Positions 28,833 to 37,946 of a DNA stretch of 64,000 bases are shown one piece after another; position 1 is the first letter of the stretch, and each line of letters opens with the position of its first letter. Source of the DNA: Brachyspira intermedia PWS/A (GTDB lineage: Bacteria > Spirochaetota > Brachyspiria > Brachyspirales > Brachyspiraceae). The notes under the pieces are model-generated. The model worked only from the letters and a program-made list of their open reading frames with translations, searched no databases and was not told where the DNA came from. A program made the translations under genes and the position numbers. The stretch lies in NCBI RefSeq assembly GCF_000223215.1, contig NC_017243.1, positions 2,232,001 through 2,296,000 of the forward strand, in the 5' to 3' direction.

Positions 28833-29129
28833 ATGAGTATAACAACTAAACACATGATATCCTTAAGTGAAGAGGAGAAGGAAAAAATCAAAGAATTTAT
28901 TAAAAAGGAAGGAAAATCAAAAAGACTCATTTCTAGAGCAAATATCATTTTGGCATTAGATGAAAAGAAAAATACAGGACTTACTCACACTGATATAGCA
29001 AAACAATATAATGTTACTTATCACACAGTAGTAAACATTATTAATGAATATGTTAAATCAGGATTAGATGAAACTCTAACATATAAGAGAAATCCTAACA
29101 GTAATAGGAAAAAGAAACAGGCCAATTGA
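28833..29129 (+). mobile_element. Truncated IS630-type transposase (N-terminal DNA-binding part only)
   Basis: 98 codons after a strong GGAGG site. Residues about 10-90 form the helix-turn-helix of IS630-family transposases (EEKEKIKEFIKKEGKSKRLI...GLTHTDIAKQYNVTYHTVVNII). The frame ends at KKKQAN where the DDE catalytic domain should begin, and the downstream DNA is the 3' end of a glycoside hydrolase gene. No terminal inverted repeats were found. It is a fragment and cannot transpose on its own; a residual DNA-binding role cannot be excluded. Confidence 0.7.
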
Positions 29130-29159
29130 AATTAATGATATTTCTATGTGCGGGATGAA

Positions 29160-30245
29160 TTATTTTTCTGAAATTATTTTTAATAATCTCGCACATGAAA
29201 TGATATCAGCATCTATATCTTCAAACATATACTCTACATTTTCATATACATTACTTATCAAATTAATACCAAAATTAATTCCTTTATCAATGTTTCCTGT
29301 CATAGCCAAATCATCTGTAATAATTACCCCATTAAAGCCTAAATCTTTTTCTAATATATCAGCATATTTTTTTGACATACTAGCAGTATTTTTATTGTCT
29401 ATATATTTATTTTTTATATGAGCAACCAAAACCATTTCTGCCCCTGCATCTATACCGCTTTTAAAAGGAATAAACTCATTTGATAATAATTCATTTGTAG
29501 TTTTATTAATGCTTGGAAAATCGTTATGAGAGTTTACAGCAGTATCTCCATGTCCCGGAAAATGTTTTAATACACTTATAATTCCTGCATCTCTTTGAGC
29601 CTTAACTGTATTTGAAACCATTTCAGCAACTATATTAACATTCGTTGAAAAACTTCTATTATATAGATAAGAATTTGTATCATTAGGAATATCGCATAAA
29701 GGTCCTAATATCATATTAATTCCTAAATCCAATAAGAACTTAGATTTTTGATAAGCTATATTATAAGCATATTCTGCACTATTTGAATCTCCTATATTCT
29801 TTGGAGATATATTTTTTAACTTATCAAAATTAATGCGATTGACCTCCCCTCCTTCCTGATCTATAGAAATTAACATATTTGGGTTAACATATTTCCTTAA
29901 ATCTGATGTTAACTTTTTTAGCTGTTTTTCATCTGTAATATTATAATCAAATAGTATTACACCCATTATATGATTATCTTTAAGAGTTTTAATAGTCTCT
30001 TCTGAAAGCACCTTATCCTTTATACCTACCATCAAAAGTAAACCTTTTCTCTCTTTATCACTCATTTCTGCTACTTTATCTATATAAGATGATAAATCAG
30101 GATAAGATTGTTTTAACTCATCTATATAACTTTGTTCTTCCATAACACTAGAAGCACTTTTACATGCATAAAATAATAATAATATTAAAAACAAAGTTAA
30201 TACTATATTTATAATCTTTCTATTAATTTTAATACTTTTGAACAT
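29160..30245 (-). CDS. Glycoside hydrolase family 3 lipoprotein (NagZ-like beta-N-acetylhexosaminidase)
   Basis: 361 residues. An N-terminal hydrophobic segment ends in a lipobox-like FYAC-K. The GH3 barrel has ISIDQEGGEVNRI, the catalytic His/Asp loop KHFPGHGDTAVNSHND and the nucleophile motif ITDDLAM. The KHFPGHG loop is diagnostic for NagZ-type enzymes that cleave N-acetylglucosamine from peptidoglycan fragments. Being lipid-anchored it probably acts in the periplasm. Its start overlaps the end of the degenerate paralogue by 37 bp. Confidence 0.88.
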   Translation of the reverse strand: MFKSIKINRKIINIVLTLFLILLLFYACKSASSVMEEQSYIDELKQSYPDLSSYIDKVAEMSDKERKGLLLMVGIKDKVLSEETIKTLKDNHIMGVILFDYNITDEKQLKKLTSDLRKYVNPNMLISIDQEGGEVNRINFDKLKNISPKNIGDSNSAEYAYNIAYQKSKFLLDLGINMILGPLCDIPNDTNSYLYNRSFSTNVNIVAEMVSNTVKAQRDAGIISVLKHFPGHGDTAVNSHNDFPSINKTTNELLSNEFIPFKSGIDAGAEMVLVAHIKNKYIDNKNTASMSKKYADILEKDLGFNGVIITDDLAMTGNIDKGINFGINLISNVYENVEYMFEDIDADIISCARLLKIISEK

Positions 30246-31159
30246 ACTTCCAGATCCATTTCTTTTATATTATTTTTTATCATATTCTTTATATTTTTAT
30301 TTCTATAATAATTATAGGAAAAAACATTAATTCCATAACTAATTATATTTTTACTGTCATTAATATAATCAGTCATTATAATGCCTTTAAACTTCATATT
30401 GTTAATAAGAAAATCTTTGTATTTATCAGCATTCTTTATATGCGACATCACTATAATATCCGCATTAGCTTTTATTCCTGCTAAAAATGTTTCTCTATTA
30501 TCCAATACGTTTTCTACATTATCTATTTTTTCATCTATATATAACTCATCATCATAGTATTTTGGAAAATATTTTAATGCAGTTATAATTCCTGCATCTT
30601 TCTGAGCTTTTACAGTTTGATATATGAGTCTTGAAGCAAGTATTTTATCATTTGTAAATATATTCTCTTTTAAATGTGATTTTTCATTACAATAGGTATT
30701 GCATATAGGCGATAAAATCATATTAATACCTAAAGACTTTAATTTTAATGCTCTTTCATAGGCTATTTTATAAGCATATTCTTCGCTTTCTCTCTCCCCT
30801 ATATAACTAGGATAAACTTTAAACTTCTGATGATAGGCTATATTATAAGTGGATTTATAATCCTGATCCAATGCTATGAATATTTTTCTATTAATACTTC
30901 TTTTAATAGTTTTTATAATATTATAAAGCGTATCAATATCCAAATTATCAATATTTATTATAATTCCTGATATTTTAGTTGTATTTATTATGTTAATTAA
31001 TTCATTATCATAATTCTTTACAGATATAAAAGTTAATATTTCTTTATCATTATCAATATTATTTAAATATGTTTTTTCCTCATTATTATTAAAATGAGTG
31101 ATGAATAAAAAAACTAATACAAAAAGTAGTATTATAGTAATTATGATAATATAAAGCAT
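30209..31159 (-). CDS. Degenerate GH3-family paralogue (predicted pseudoenzyme)
   Basis: 316 residues with an N-terminal membrane anchor (about 2-20). It aligns along its length with the following NagZ-like protein: GINMILSPICNTYCNEKSHL matches GINMILGPLCDIPNDTNSYL, and TVKAQKDAGIITALKYFP matches TVKAQRDAGIISVLKHFP. The catalytic loop KHFPGHGDT has become KYFPKYYDD and the nucleophile motif ITDDLAM has become MTDYIND. The residues needed for hydrolysis are therefore missing. Binding or regulation of muropeptides is possible; this is inference. Confidence 0.8.
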   Translation of the reverse strand: MLYIIIITIILLFVLVFLFITHFNNNEEKTYLNNIDNDKEILTFISVKNYDNELINIINTTKISGIIINIDNLDIDTLYNIIKTIKRSINRKIFIALDQDYKSTYNIAYHQKFKVYPSYIGERESEEYAYKIAYERALKLKSLGINMILSPICNTYCNEKSHLKENIFTNDKILASRLIYQTVKAQKDAGIITALKYFPKYYDDELYIDEKIDNVENVLDNRETFLAGIKANADIIVMSHIKNADKYKDFLINNMKFKGIIMTDYINDSKNIISYGINVFSYNYYRNKNIKNMIKNNIKEMDLEVCSKVLKLIERL

Positions 31160-31165
31160 TATTAT

Positions 31166-32377
31166 TTAATTCAAATACTTAATTATGTTAAGTGCAATAT
31201 ACTCAGCATCTTCTTCCTTTAATGTGCTGTATAAAGGCAATGTTATTTGATTTTTATATAAATTAAATGCATTTTTATAATCATCCATTTTGTAACCCAA
31301 ATCTATATAAGCCTTATGTGCTGGCAAAGGCAAATAATGAACATTTAATGTTATACCTAATTCTGACATTTTATCTATAAATAAATCTCTGTCTTCTTCT
31401 TCAAAATCTTGTATTCTTATTAAATATAAATGATATGAAGATTCACTGTGATCATCTTTGAAATTAGGAAGTATTATTCTTTTATTTTTACTTAAAATAT
31501 AATTATATATATCTACTATTTTTTTTCTGTGATTAAGCATTGAATCATATCTTCTTAACTGCGATAAACCAATAGCAGCATGCAAATCGCTCATATTACA
31601 TTTATATCCAGGCAATTCTATATTATATCTCCAAGCACCTTTACCGCCTTTGTTTTTATCGAAAGCACTTTTATTTTGTCCATGTAAAGATAATATAGAA
31701 AGTTCTTTATATATATCATCAGCATTTAAATTTCCTATATCATTAAAAGACAATGCTCCACCTTCTGAAGTTGTTATATTTTTTACAGCATGAAAAGAGA
31801 AAGAAGACATATCAGCCTGCGAACCTGTTCTTTTTCCTTTATAAACGGCACCTATTGAATGAGCTGCATCAAGTAAAAATAATGGTCTTTTTAATTCTTT
31901 TTGATATTTGTTTTCTGATGCATTAAATAATTCTTTTTTACTCTCTAAAATTTTTATAATAGCATCATAATCGCAAGGTTTTCCGCCAATATCAACTGCA
32001 ATAACAGCTTTAGTTTTATTAGTTATAGCTTTTTCAAGTCTTTCTAAATCTATATTAAAATCATCTTCTTTGGCATCTATAAATACTACTTTAGCACCCA
32101 AATGAACTACAACATTAGCAGTAGAAGCATAAGTATAAGCAGGCACTATTACTTCATCACCATCGCCTACTCCAAATATTTTTAAAGCCAATTCCATAGC
32201 TGAAGTGGCACTGGAAAATAATTTTACTCTTTTTACATCTATATATTTGCAAAGTTCTTCTTCAAATTCTTTATTTACTGTACCTGTTGTAATCCAGCCC
32301 GATTTTAATACATTAACTACTGCATTAATTTCGCTGTCTGTTATATCTGGAGGTGAAAAAGGTATTTTCTTATTCAT
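31166..32377 (-). CDS. DegT/DnrJ/EryC1/StrS-family aminotransferase
   Basis: A 403-residue PLP enzyme. It starts IPFSPPDITDSEINAV, has the PLP lysine in SFHAVKNITTSEGG, and shows conserved GWITTG, DAAHSIGA and the C-terminal LPLPAHKAYIDLGY. Family members transfer an amino group to nucleotide-linked keto-sugars for LPS, glycan or antibiotic synthesis. The sequence does not fix which sugar. AGGGA precedes the ATG. It is 6 bp upstream of the degenerate GH3 gene, so the three genes probably form one envelope-related operon. Confidence 0.88.
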   Translation of the reverse strand: MNKKIPFSPPDITDSEINAVVNVLKSGWITTGTVNKEFEEELCKYIDVKRVKLFSSATSAMELALKIFGVGDGDEVIVPAYTYASTANVVVHLGAKVVFIDAKEDDFNIDLERLEKAITNKTKAVIAVDIGGKPCDYDAIIKILESKKELFNASENKYQKELKRPLFLLDAAHSIGAVYKGKRTGSQADMSSFSFHAVKNITTSEGGALSFNDIGNLNADDIYKELSILSLHGQNKSAFDKNKGGKGAWRYNIELPGYKCNMSDLHAAIGLSQLRRYDSMLNHRKKIVDIYNYILSKNKRIILPNFKDDHSESSYHLYLIRIQDFEEEDRDLFIDKMSELGITLNVHYLPLPAHKAYIDLGYKMDDYKNAFNLYKNQITLPLYSTLKEEDAEYIALNIIKYLN

Positions 32378-32492
32378 AGTTTATCCCTTACATACAATAT
32401 TATGTTTAGTTTACATATTAAAAGATTATGTTTACTAAATAATTAATATATAACATATAAAAAATAAATCAATAAGAATTCATATAAATTAT

Positions 32493-32567
32493 TTGACAAA
32501 AAAACATCAAAGATATAATATCTATTGCTAATAAAAATTGTTTTATCTTTATTAATAAAACAATTTT
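32493..32567 (+). promoter_or_regulatory. Promoter and 5'-UTR hairpin of the TSUP gene
   Basis: TTGACA (32493-32498) and TAATAT (32516-32521) with a 17-bp spacer give a good promoter. Just after the expected start, AAAAATTGTTTTAT and ATAAAACAATTTTT form a perfect 14-bp inverted repeat with an 8-base loop, about 45 bases before the ATG. The hairpin is all A+T apart from two pairs and ends in five Ts, so it could be an attenuator or an mRNA-stabilising stem. Confidence 0.45.
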
Positions 32568-32610
32568 TATAATTACTTTTAATATTTAAAAGATTATTTG
32601 TACTGATATT

Positions 32611-33378
32611 ATGCTTAGTATAGAAAATTTAATAATTATAATAATAGGCTGTTCCATAGCAGGTTTTGTTGATGCTGCTGCAGGAGGCGGCGGACTTATA
32701 AGTTTGCCTGCTTATTTGATAGCCGGAATTCCTCCTCATACTGCATTAGCTACAAATAAATTTACTTCAACATCAGGAGCTATAGTTTCTGCTTTTACAT
32801 TTTTCAAAAATGGTAAACTTACAACCAAACTAATAAAGTTTTTAATACCAATGACAATATTAGGCTCTATTGTGGGTGTTCAGGTCATAGTATTAATAGA
32901 TGCTAAAATATTGCAGCCTTTAATAATGATACTTATTTTAGCCGTTGGTATTTACACTTTATTTTCAAAAACTTTCGGTACAGAAAATCAATTCGATGAA
33001 AATAATCTAAAAACTAAAAACTATATAGTAGGAATGTTTCTTGCTTTTCTTTTGGGTTTTTATGATGCGGTATTCGGACCTGGTACAGGAAGTTTTTTAA
33101 TAATGTTTTTTGTACTTTATTATAAAATGGATTTTCTTCTTGCCTCTGGTAATGCTAAGGCTTTGAACCTCACAAGCAATTTATGTTCATTAATAATATT
33201 TGCTATAGAGGGAAAAGTAAACTATATGGCTGGTGTATTCGTTATACCTTTCATAATGACATCAACTTACTTCGGTGCTAAGTTCGCTATAAAGAAAGGA
33301 ATAAAAGTTATAAAACCAATATTCGTAAGTATTTCCTTACTAACTACATTAAAAATTTTATTAGATATAATTAGATAA
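32611..33378 (+). CDS. TSUP (TauE/SafE)-family membrane permease
   Basis: 255 residues with about eight membrane segments in two homologous halves. The family signature GFVDAAAGGGGLISLPAYLIAGIPP is at the N-terminus, and GFYDAVFGPGTGSFL opens the second half. TSUP proteins export or import sulfite, sulfoacetate or related organic anions; the substrate here is unknown. It is a single-gene unit with a 5'-UTR hairpin, followed by two dispersed repeats. Confidence 0.9.
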   Translation: MLSIENLIIIIIGCSIAGFVDAAAGGGGLISLPAYLIAGIPPHTALATNKFTSTSGAIVSAFTFFKNGKLTTKLIKFLIPMTILGSIVGVQVIVLIDAKILQPLIMILILAVGIYTLFSKTFGTENQFDENNLKTKNYIVGMFLAFLLGFYDAVFGPGTGSFLIMFFVLYYKMDFLLASGNAKALNLTSNLCSLIIFAIEGKVNYMAGVFVIPFIMTSTYFGAKFAIKKGIKVIKPIFVSISLLTTLKILLDIIR

Positions 33379-33430
33379 CAATATAGTAGTATATAGTGAA
33401 ATTTTTCAAATTTGTTAATTTTTTATTGTT

Positions 33431-33466
33431 CTTTTTCCCGCCGCAAAAAGAACCAAAAAGTGCAAT
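33431..33466 (+). repeat. Dispersed hairpin repeat C, copy 1
   Basis: TTCTTTTT and AAAAAGAA form a perfect 8-bp stem around the loop CCCGCCGC, followed by CCAAAAAGTGCAA. The element at 55917-55970 (minus strand) has the same CCCGCCGC core and AAAAGTGCAA tail, but a different self-complementary stem (CAACTTT / AAAGTTG). The C+G-rich core stands out from the A+T-rich surroundings. Confidence 0.5.
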
Positions 33467-33494
33467 TATAAAATTAGTACTAAATAATACTAAA

Positions 33495-33643
33495 ATTGTT
33501 TTACCTGTAAGATAAATTATTAATTTTTGTATAATAATAGGTAATCAACCGCACATATAGTTGACATTTGATAAGATGAAACAGTGCCGTGCGGGAAGGT
33601 GCCTCAGCTCGCGGTTGACAAACTTAAAAATTTTCAGTATATA
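33495..33643 (+). repeat. Dispersed repeat A, copy 1, with outward promoter
   Basis: About 145 bp closely similar to 56172-56317. The inner part has CAACCGC (33546-33552) and GCGGTTG (33611-33617) as distant inverted repeats, plus CCGCAC/GTGCGG. The last 31 bp, from GCGGTTGACA to CAGTATAT, are identical in the two copies. They contain TTGACA (33615-33620), a 17-bp spacer and TATATA (33638-33643), a sigma-70-type promoter. Here the promoter points into the 3' end of the convergent nuclease gene and would make antisense RNA. Confidence 0.6.
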
Positions 33644-33651
33644 TCAAATAA

Positions 33652-35074
33652 TCATAAATTCTCTTTCAAAAGATTATAAAGCTTAATCATAGCTTCAGCA
33701 ATTTCCTCTGGGCTGTCTTTTTCTGTATCTATATTATAACGATAAACATAATTTTTATCTTCATAAAACTTACAAAATATTTTATTTATTTCTAAATTTA
33801 ATTTTTTCTTAAAATATTATATTTCTTATTATCATTTAAATTATACAAGTAAATATGAAGAAAAAACAATCTTTACTACTCTCCAATATCAACTCAACTT
33901 CTCCATTACAAAAACTATATTTTATATTATGAGAATATCCTTCTTGATATATATCATTAATAATTTTTCTTTCAGTCAAAAAAATATAATATTTTGATTT
34001 ATCATTATTTTTTAAATACTCTAATACTTTTTCTGTAAACTCAATATGTGGTTTAACTATTATGTGAATTTGTTTTTGGTTAATAATATCTATAACACTA
34101 GTAAATATTTTTCTATATTCTTCCGCGTCCTCTACAGTTTGTATGTCTTTAAAAATATTGGCTTCCAATAGTTCTTGTATTTTTGATTTTGTCATATCAA
34201 GCTCCTTTGTATTATTGCTTATCATGTTGGCATTATGTATAGTCTGTATAATAGCAGATTTCAAAAGCCTATAATCTTTTATATATTTATTATCATTATC
34301 TTTAAATAAAATATTTGAATCATGAAGAAAAGAATATTTTTCATTTTCTAAAATATTCTCAAGCCATAAAGCTATATCGCTATGCTTTAATGTTTGAAAA
34401 TTATTTCCAAGTTCTTTTTTGGATTTTTCTGATAAAGTATAAGGCTCATAGCCTGAAGGAGTGAGAAAAATCATATATAAATTTTTATAATTATCTTTTT
34501 TCTTATTCTGATAATAATCATCTAATTGATTATCTTGCTCTCCAGCGTATATTTTATTTTCTATTATAATTGCAAAGTCTTTTTTATAAGATATAAATAA
34601 ATCTATTCTTCTGCTACCTGCATATTCTTCTCTTTTTATTTTTATATCTAAATGATTTATTTCTTCTAATTCTTCAATATTTTTTAATCCATAATAACCC
34701 CATTTAAATTTATCATTTAAATAAATTAGAAAATCTTTAACAAAACTTAATTCAGTACCTTCATTCTCTATATTTATTTTAAGAAACTTGGCAAGTAAAT
34801 TACTATTATAATTCTCATGTCTTTGTAAATTTACCACATCAAATATACAAAACTGAGGAGGAAATTTTTTCATTTCATTTTTTACTTTTTCTATTATTAT
34901 TTTAATTTTAGAGAAGATTTCATTTAATCTATTTGTTTTTAATTCTTCTTCATATAAAAATGATTTATGAATAGAATATATAGTATTGCTTACAGCGTTA
35001 TATTTTTCTTCTTCATCTTTTTTGAATTCATTTATTAAAGTTAATAATATGTTTTCAATAATTTCTTTATTCAT
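33652..35074 (-). pseudogene. PD-(D/E)XK nuclease-family protein with two C-terminal frameshifts
   Basis: The intact part has the nuclease motif RRIDLFISYKKDFAIIIENKIYAGEQDNQL (D...ExK, about residue 150). The open frame ends ...SKDCFFFIFTCII. One extra base in the A6 run at 33861-33866 and one in the T6 run at 33802-33807 restore a continuation LHIYLYNLNDNKKYN...KKLNLEINKIFCKFYEDKNYVYRYNID...LYNLLKENL to a stop at 33652. The start at 35074 (MNKEII) is preferred over a GTG 24 codons earlier that lies in a repeat. No SD is visible; a TTGATT/TATACT promoter would put the start site almost at the ATG. The target is unknown. Confidence 0.7.
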
Positions 35075-35135
35075 ATATTGAGTATAATAAACAAGAATAA
35101 AAAAATCAATTAATTTAATATTTAAAAAATTATTT

Positions 35136-35337
35136 ACACACCCCACCCTATATACTTATTATTTTATTTCAAATTTTAATCTTTATTTCCTTACTGCTTC
35201 AAATAAAAAAGCATGCCCGCCCAAGTTTTGATTAGATTTATAATTAACTAAACGCACGATTAAGAAAGTATTTTTAATATTAATAATATTGTGTATTATA
35301 ACTTAATTTATATTTTTTATATTACTTACCGTGCGGT
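35136..35337 (-). repeat. Dispersed structured repeat B, copy 2
   Basis: Read on the minus strand: CCGCACG (35330-35336) and CGTGCG (35253-35258) form the terminal stem. They are followed by CTTGGGCGGGCATGC (about 35211-35225) and GGGTGGGG (about 35141-35148). Same order as copies at 6414 and 50714. The closing CCC arm of the last hairpin seems to be missing here, next to the nuclease gene's 5' end. Confidence 0.55.
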
Positions 35338-35408
35338 ATTGAATTTGTTAATTAAATAAAAATTAATGATTGACATTTTGTAAGTTTTATAATAGAGTAA
35401 TTGACTAT

Positions 35409-35740
35409 GCGGAGTGGGTAAACGCGGTATTTAAGTAACTAATACTGAGGAAAGTCCGTACCTCTAAAGGGCTTCATGCAAGCTAACGGCTTGAAGGCGA
35501 AAGCCTATGGAAAGTGCAGCAGAAAATATACCGCCAATTTGGTAAGGGTGAAAAGGCATGGTAAGAGCATACCGCATTCGTGGCGACATGAATGGCAGTG
35601 TAAACCCCATGAGAGGCAAGAGCAAACAGAAACGGATTGCCCTTTTCCTATGTTTCAGGTGGCTCGCTAAAGCATTGTAGTGATATAATGCACAGATAAA
35701 TGTTTACCTTAAATGACAGAATACGGCTTATAGCTCCGCT
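35409..35740 (+). ncRNA. rnpB: RNase P RNA (bacterial type A)
   Basis: The catalytic RNA of RNase P, which trims tRNA 5' leaders. Diagnostic conserved segments are present: GAGGAAAGTCC near 35447, GAAAGTGCAGCAGAAA near 35511, GGTAAGGGTGAAAAGG near 35540, and ACAGAATACGGCTTATAG near 35717. GCGGAG at 35409-35414 pairs with CTCCGC at 35734-35739 as helix P1, fixing the ends. A TATAAT at 35388-35393 is the likely -10 element. The protein-like ORF reading through 35476-35670 is spurious. Confidence 0.95.
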
Positions 35741-35847
35741 TTTTATTATAATTTATACATCATCAAATTAAAAATAGTTAAATAATATTGTTATTTTTTT
35801 ATTATGAATATATTATTTATCAATCATAAATAAAAATTGGTAAATAA

Positions 35848-36684
35848 ATGGTAAGTATAATTATAACAACTAAAAACTCAGAAAATTTTATCGCTGATTG
35901 TATCAATGCAGTAAAAAATTCTAATTATAAAGATACAGAAATAATACTAGTAGATAACAGCTCAACTGATAGAACCGTAGAAATAGCCAAAGAATTAGGA
36001 GCAAAAACTTTTATAAAAGGCCCTGAGCGTTCTGCACAAAGAAATTATGGAGCTGAAATGTCAAGCGGTGAAATAATAGGATTTTTAGATGTTGACATGA
36101 CTATATCAGAAAATGTTATAACAGAATGTTTAGAATTTTTTGAAAATAATAAAGATGTGCAGGCTCTTTATATACCAGAAAAAATTTATGGAAATACTTT
36201 TTTTAACAGAGTAAGAAATTTTGAACGTTCTTTTTATGATGCCACAGTTATAGATGCTGTTAGATTCTTTAGAAGAGAAGCATTCATAAAAATAGGCGGT
36301 TTTGATTTAAATTTAAATTCTGCAGAAGATTGGGATATAGATAGAAGAATAAAAGAAATAGGAAAAGTTGATATAATAAAATCACCATTATATCATCATG
36401 AAAATCATACTCTAAAACAATATATAATAAAAAAAAGTTATTATGCTTCAAGCTTCAATAATTATTTCAATAAATGGGGACATGATGAAACAACTAAAAA
36501 ACAATTTGGTATGTTTTATCGTTATATAGGCGTATATGTAGAAAAAGGAAAATGGAAAAAATTATTACTACACCCTATTTATTCAATATCAATGTACTTC
36601 CTAAGATTTTTAATAGGTGTTGTTTATATACTTTCAAAATTTAATATATCAAAGAAAGAAAATGTTTACAAGGATAAAAAATGA
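35848..36684 (+). CDS. Family 2 glycosyltransferase
   Basis: 278 residues with a GT-A fold: SIIITTKNSENFIADCINAV at the start, EIILVDNSSTDRT, a metal-binding DVDM at about residue 87, and the acceptor-side motif SAEDWDIDRRIK (ED) at about 165. A C-terminal hydrophobic segment suggests membrane association. It transfers a sugar from a nucleotide-sugar donor to a lipid or polysaccharide acceptor. Its stop overlaps the start of the GT-C-like gene (ATGA), so the two are likely partners in making a lipid-linked or surface glycan. Confidence 0.88.
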   Translation: MVSIIITTKNSENFIADCINAVKNSNYKDTEIILVDNSSTDRTVEIAKELGAKTFIKGPERSAQRNYGAEMSSGEIIGFLDVDMTISENVITECLEFFENNKDVQALYIPEKIYGNTFFNRVRNFERSFYDATVIDAVRFFRREAFIKIGGFDLNLNSAEDWDIDRRIKEIGKVDIIKSPLYHHENHTLKQYIIKKSYYASSFNNYFNKWGHDETTKKQFGMFYRYIGVYVEKGKWKKLLLHPIYSISMYFLRFLIGVVYILSKFNISKKENVYKDKK

Positions 36685-37946
36685 TAAATATAAATAATAA
36701 AAAGTTATTAATAATACTTTCAGTAACAGCTATTATCATTGGAATATTTTTAAGATTTTATATATACAATAAAACAATTCTAGGTAATCCTCCAAGATTA
36801 GATGAACAGTATCAATTCTATCAAACAAAAAAACATATTAAAGAAAAAAGATTACCAATTGAAGGTGCATTTTTAAATACTCCTGAAACTTATGATAGCG
36901 AAGAGGATTCAAGAGTACCAGGAGGTTATTTTTATTTAACATATATGATTAAATATTTAATCGGTGGGCAAACTTACGAAGGTGCAAGACTTGTTAATTT
37001 AATTACTTCTATATTAATAAGTATTATATTTTTTGTTTGGCTTTATAAGAGATTTTCACTCACTACGTTTACTATTATTTTAATGCTGATGTCGGTTAAT
37101 GTGTATTTTCTAAGGGCAGGAAATGATATATATAATCCTCATAACCCTTTTATATTATCATTTATATTTTTACCTGTACTTTATGAATATTTATATAATG
37201 AAAAAAAATTTATATACGCTGTTTTATTATTTCCTATATTAGCTTTATCAGCACAATGTCATTTTTCCAACTTTTTTTCTATAATTCCTTCATTAATAGT
37301 GTTTTTAATAATAAGATGGAAAAAAGATACTAAAAAAAATATTATTCCTTTATCAATAGGTGTATTTATATCATTTTTAACATATCTTCCTTATTTGATA
37401 TATCAATTCAAAAATAACTTTGAAAGTTTATCAAAAATATTGGGTAGAAAATCAGAATTAGCTCATTATGTAATACAGCCTCCTCAAATTTATTCTATAT
37501 TTCTATTTACTACTAATGAATCCGGAGGTAAATATACTAATGGAATAAAAGACATAATAAATGCATATTTTGGAAGCAACCCTTTATATGCTTTTACTTT
37601 TATATTTTATATATTATCATTACTATTTGCATTAACAGCATTAATATATACTTATAAACATTTCTTTACTAAAAAAATGGTGACAGATAATGATAAAAAA
37701 ACAAATGCCTTAAAAGATTTATTATTTTTCTATATTGTATATATAATTTCTACTATAGTATTTTATATGGTAGGCGGTATTGCCGGAGGAGGAAGACCTC
37801 ATTATTTTTATTCATCATTTACTTTAGGATTCGTACCTATAATCTATTTTATAGAAAATATAAATTATATAAAATCGAAATATATTAACTATATTTGTTT
37901 ATATGCTTTATTAAATATGATTGCAATCTTTATTTATAGAATATAA
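36681..37946 (+). CDS. Polytopic GT-C-type (ArnT/PMT-like) membrane glycosyltransferase
   Basis: 421 residues with about ten membrane segments. The first external loop carries acidic residues (RLDEQYQF, DSEEDSRVPGGYFYL), as in GT-C enzymes that use polyprenyl-phosphate sugars. Length and pattern fit the family, but no diagnostic subfamily motif is certain. It is translationally coupled to the family 2 glycosyltransferase, which could make its lipid-linked donor. The gene ends directly against the minus-strand nucleotidyltransferase gene with no spacer. Confidence 0.7.
   Translation: MININNKKLLIILSVTAIIIGIFLRFYIYNKTILGNPPRLDEQYQFYQTKKHIKEKRLPIEGAFLNTPETYDSEEDSRVPGGYFYLTYMIKYLIGGQTYEGARLVNLITSILISIIFFVWLYKRFSLTTFTIILMLMSVNVYFLRAGNDIYNPHNPFILSFIFLPVLYEYLYNEKKFIYAVLLFPILALSAQCHFSNFFSIIPSLIVFLIIRWKKDTKKNIIPLSIGVFISFLTYLPYLIYQFKNNFESLSKILGRKSELAHYVIQPPQIYSIFLFTTNESGGKYTNGIKDIINAYFGSNPLYAFTFIFYILSLLFALTALIYTYKHFFTKKMVTDNDKKTNALKDLLFFYIVYIISTIVFYMVGGIAGGGRPHYFYSSFTLGFVPIIYFIENINYIKSKYINYICLYALLNMIAIFIYRI

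Noticed and set aside
28833-29129. Functional IS630 element
   Set aside because: Only the DNA-binding part remains; no catalytic domain, terminal repeats or target duplication was seen.
35476-35670. 64-codon open frame on the plus strand
   Set aside because: It lies wholly inside the RNase P RNA gene, whose conserved segments and P1 helix explain the sequence.
33652-35740. Defence island around the PD-(D/E)XK protein and repeats
   Set aside because: No helicase, methyltransferase partner, Cas, reverse transcriptase or toxin gene is adjacent; neighbours are a permease, rnpB and glycosyltransferases.
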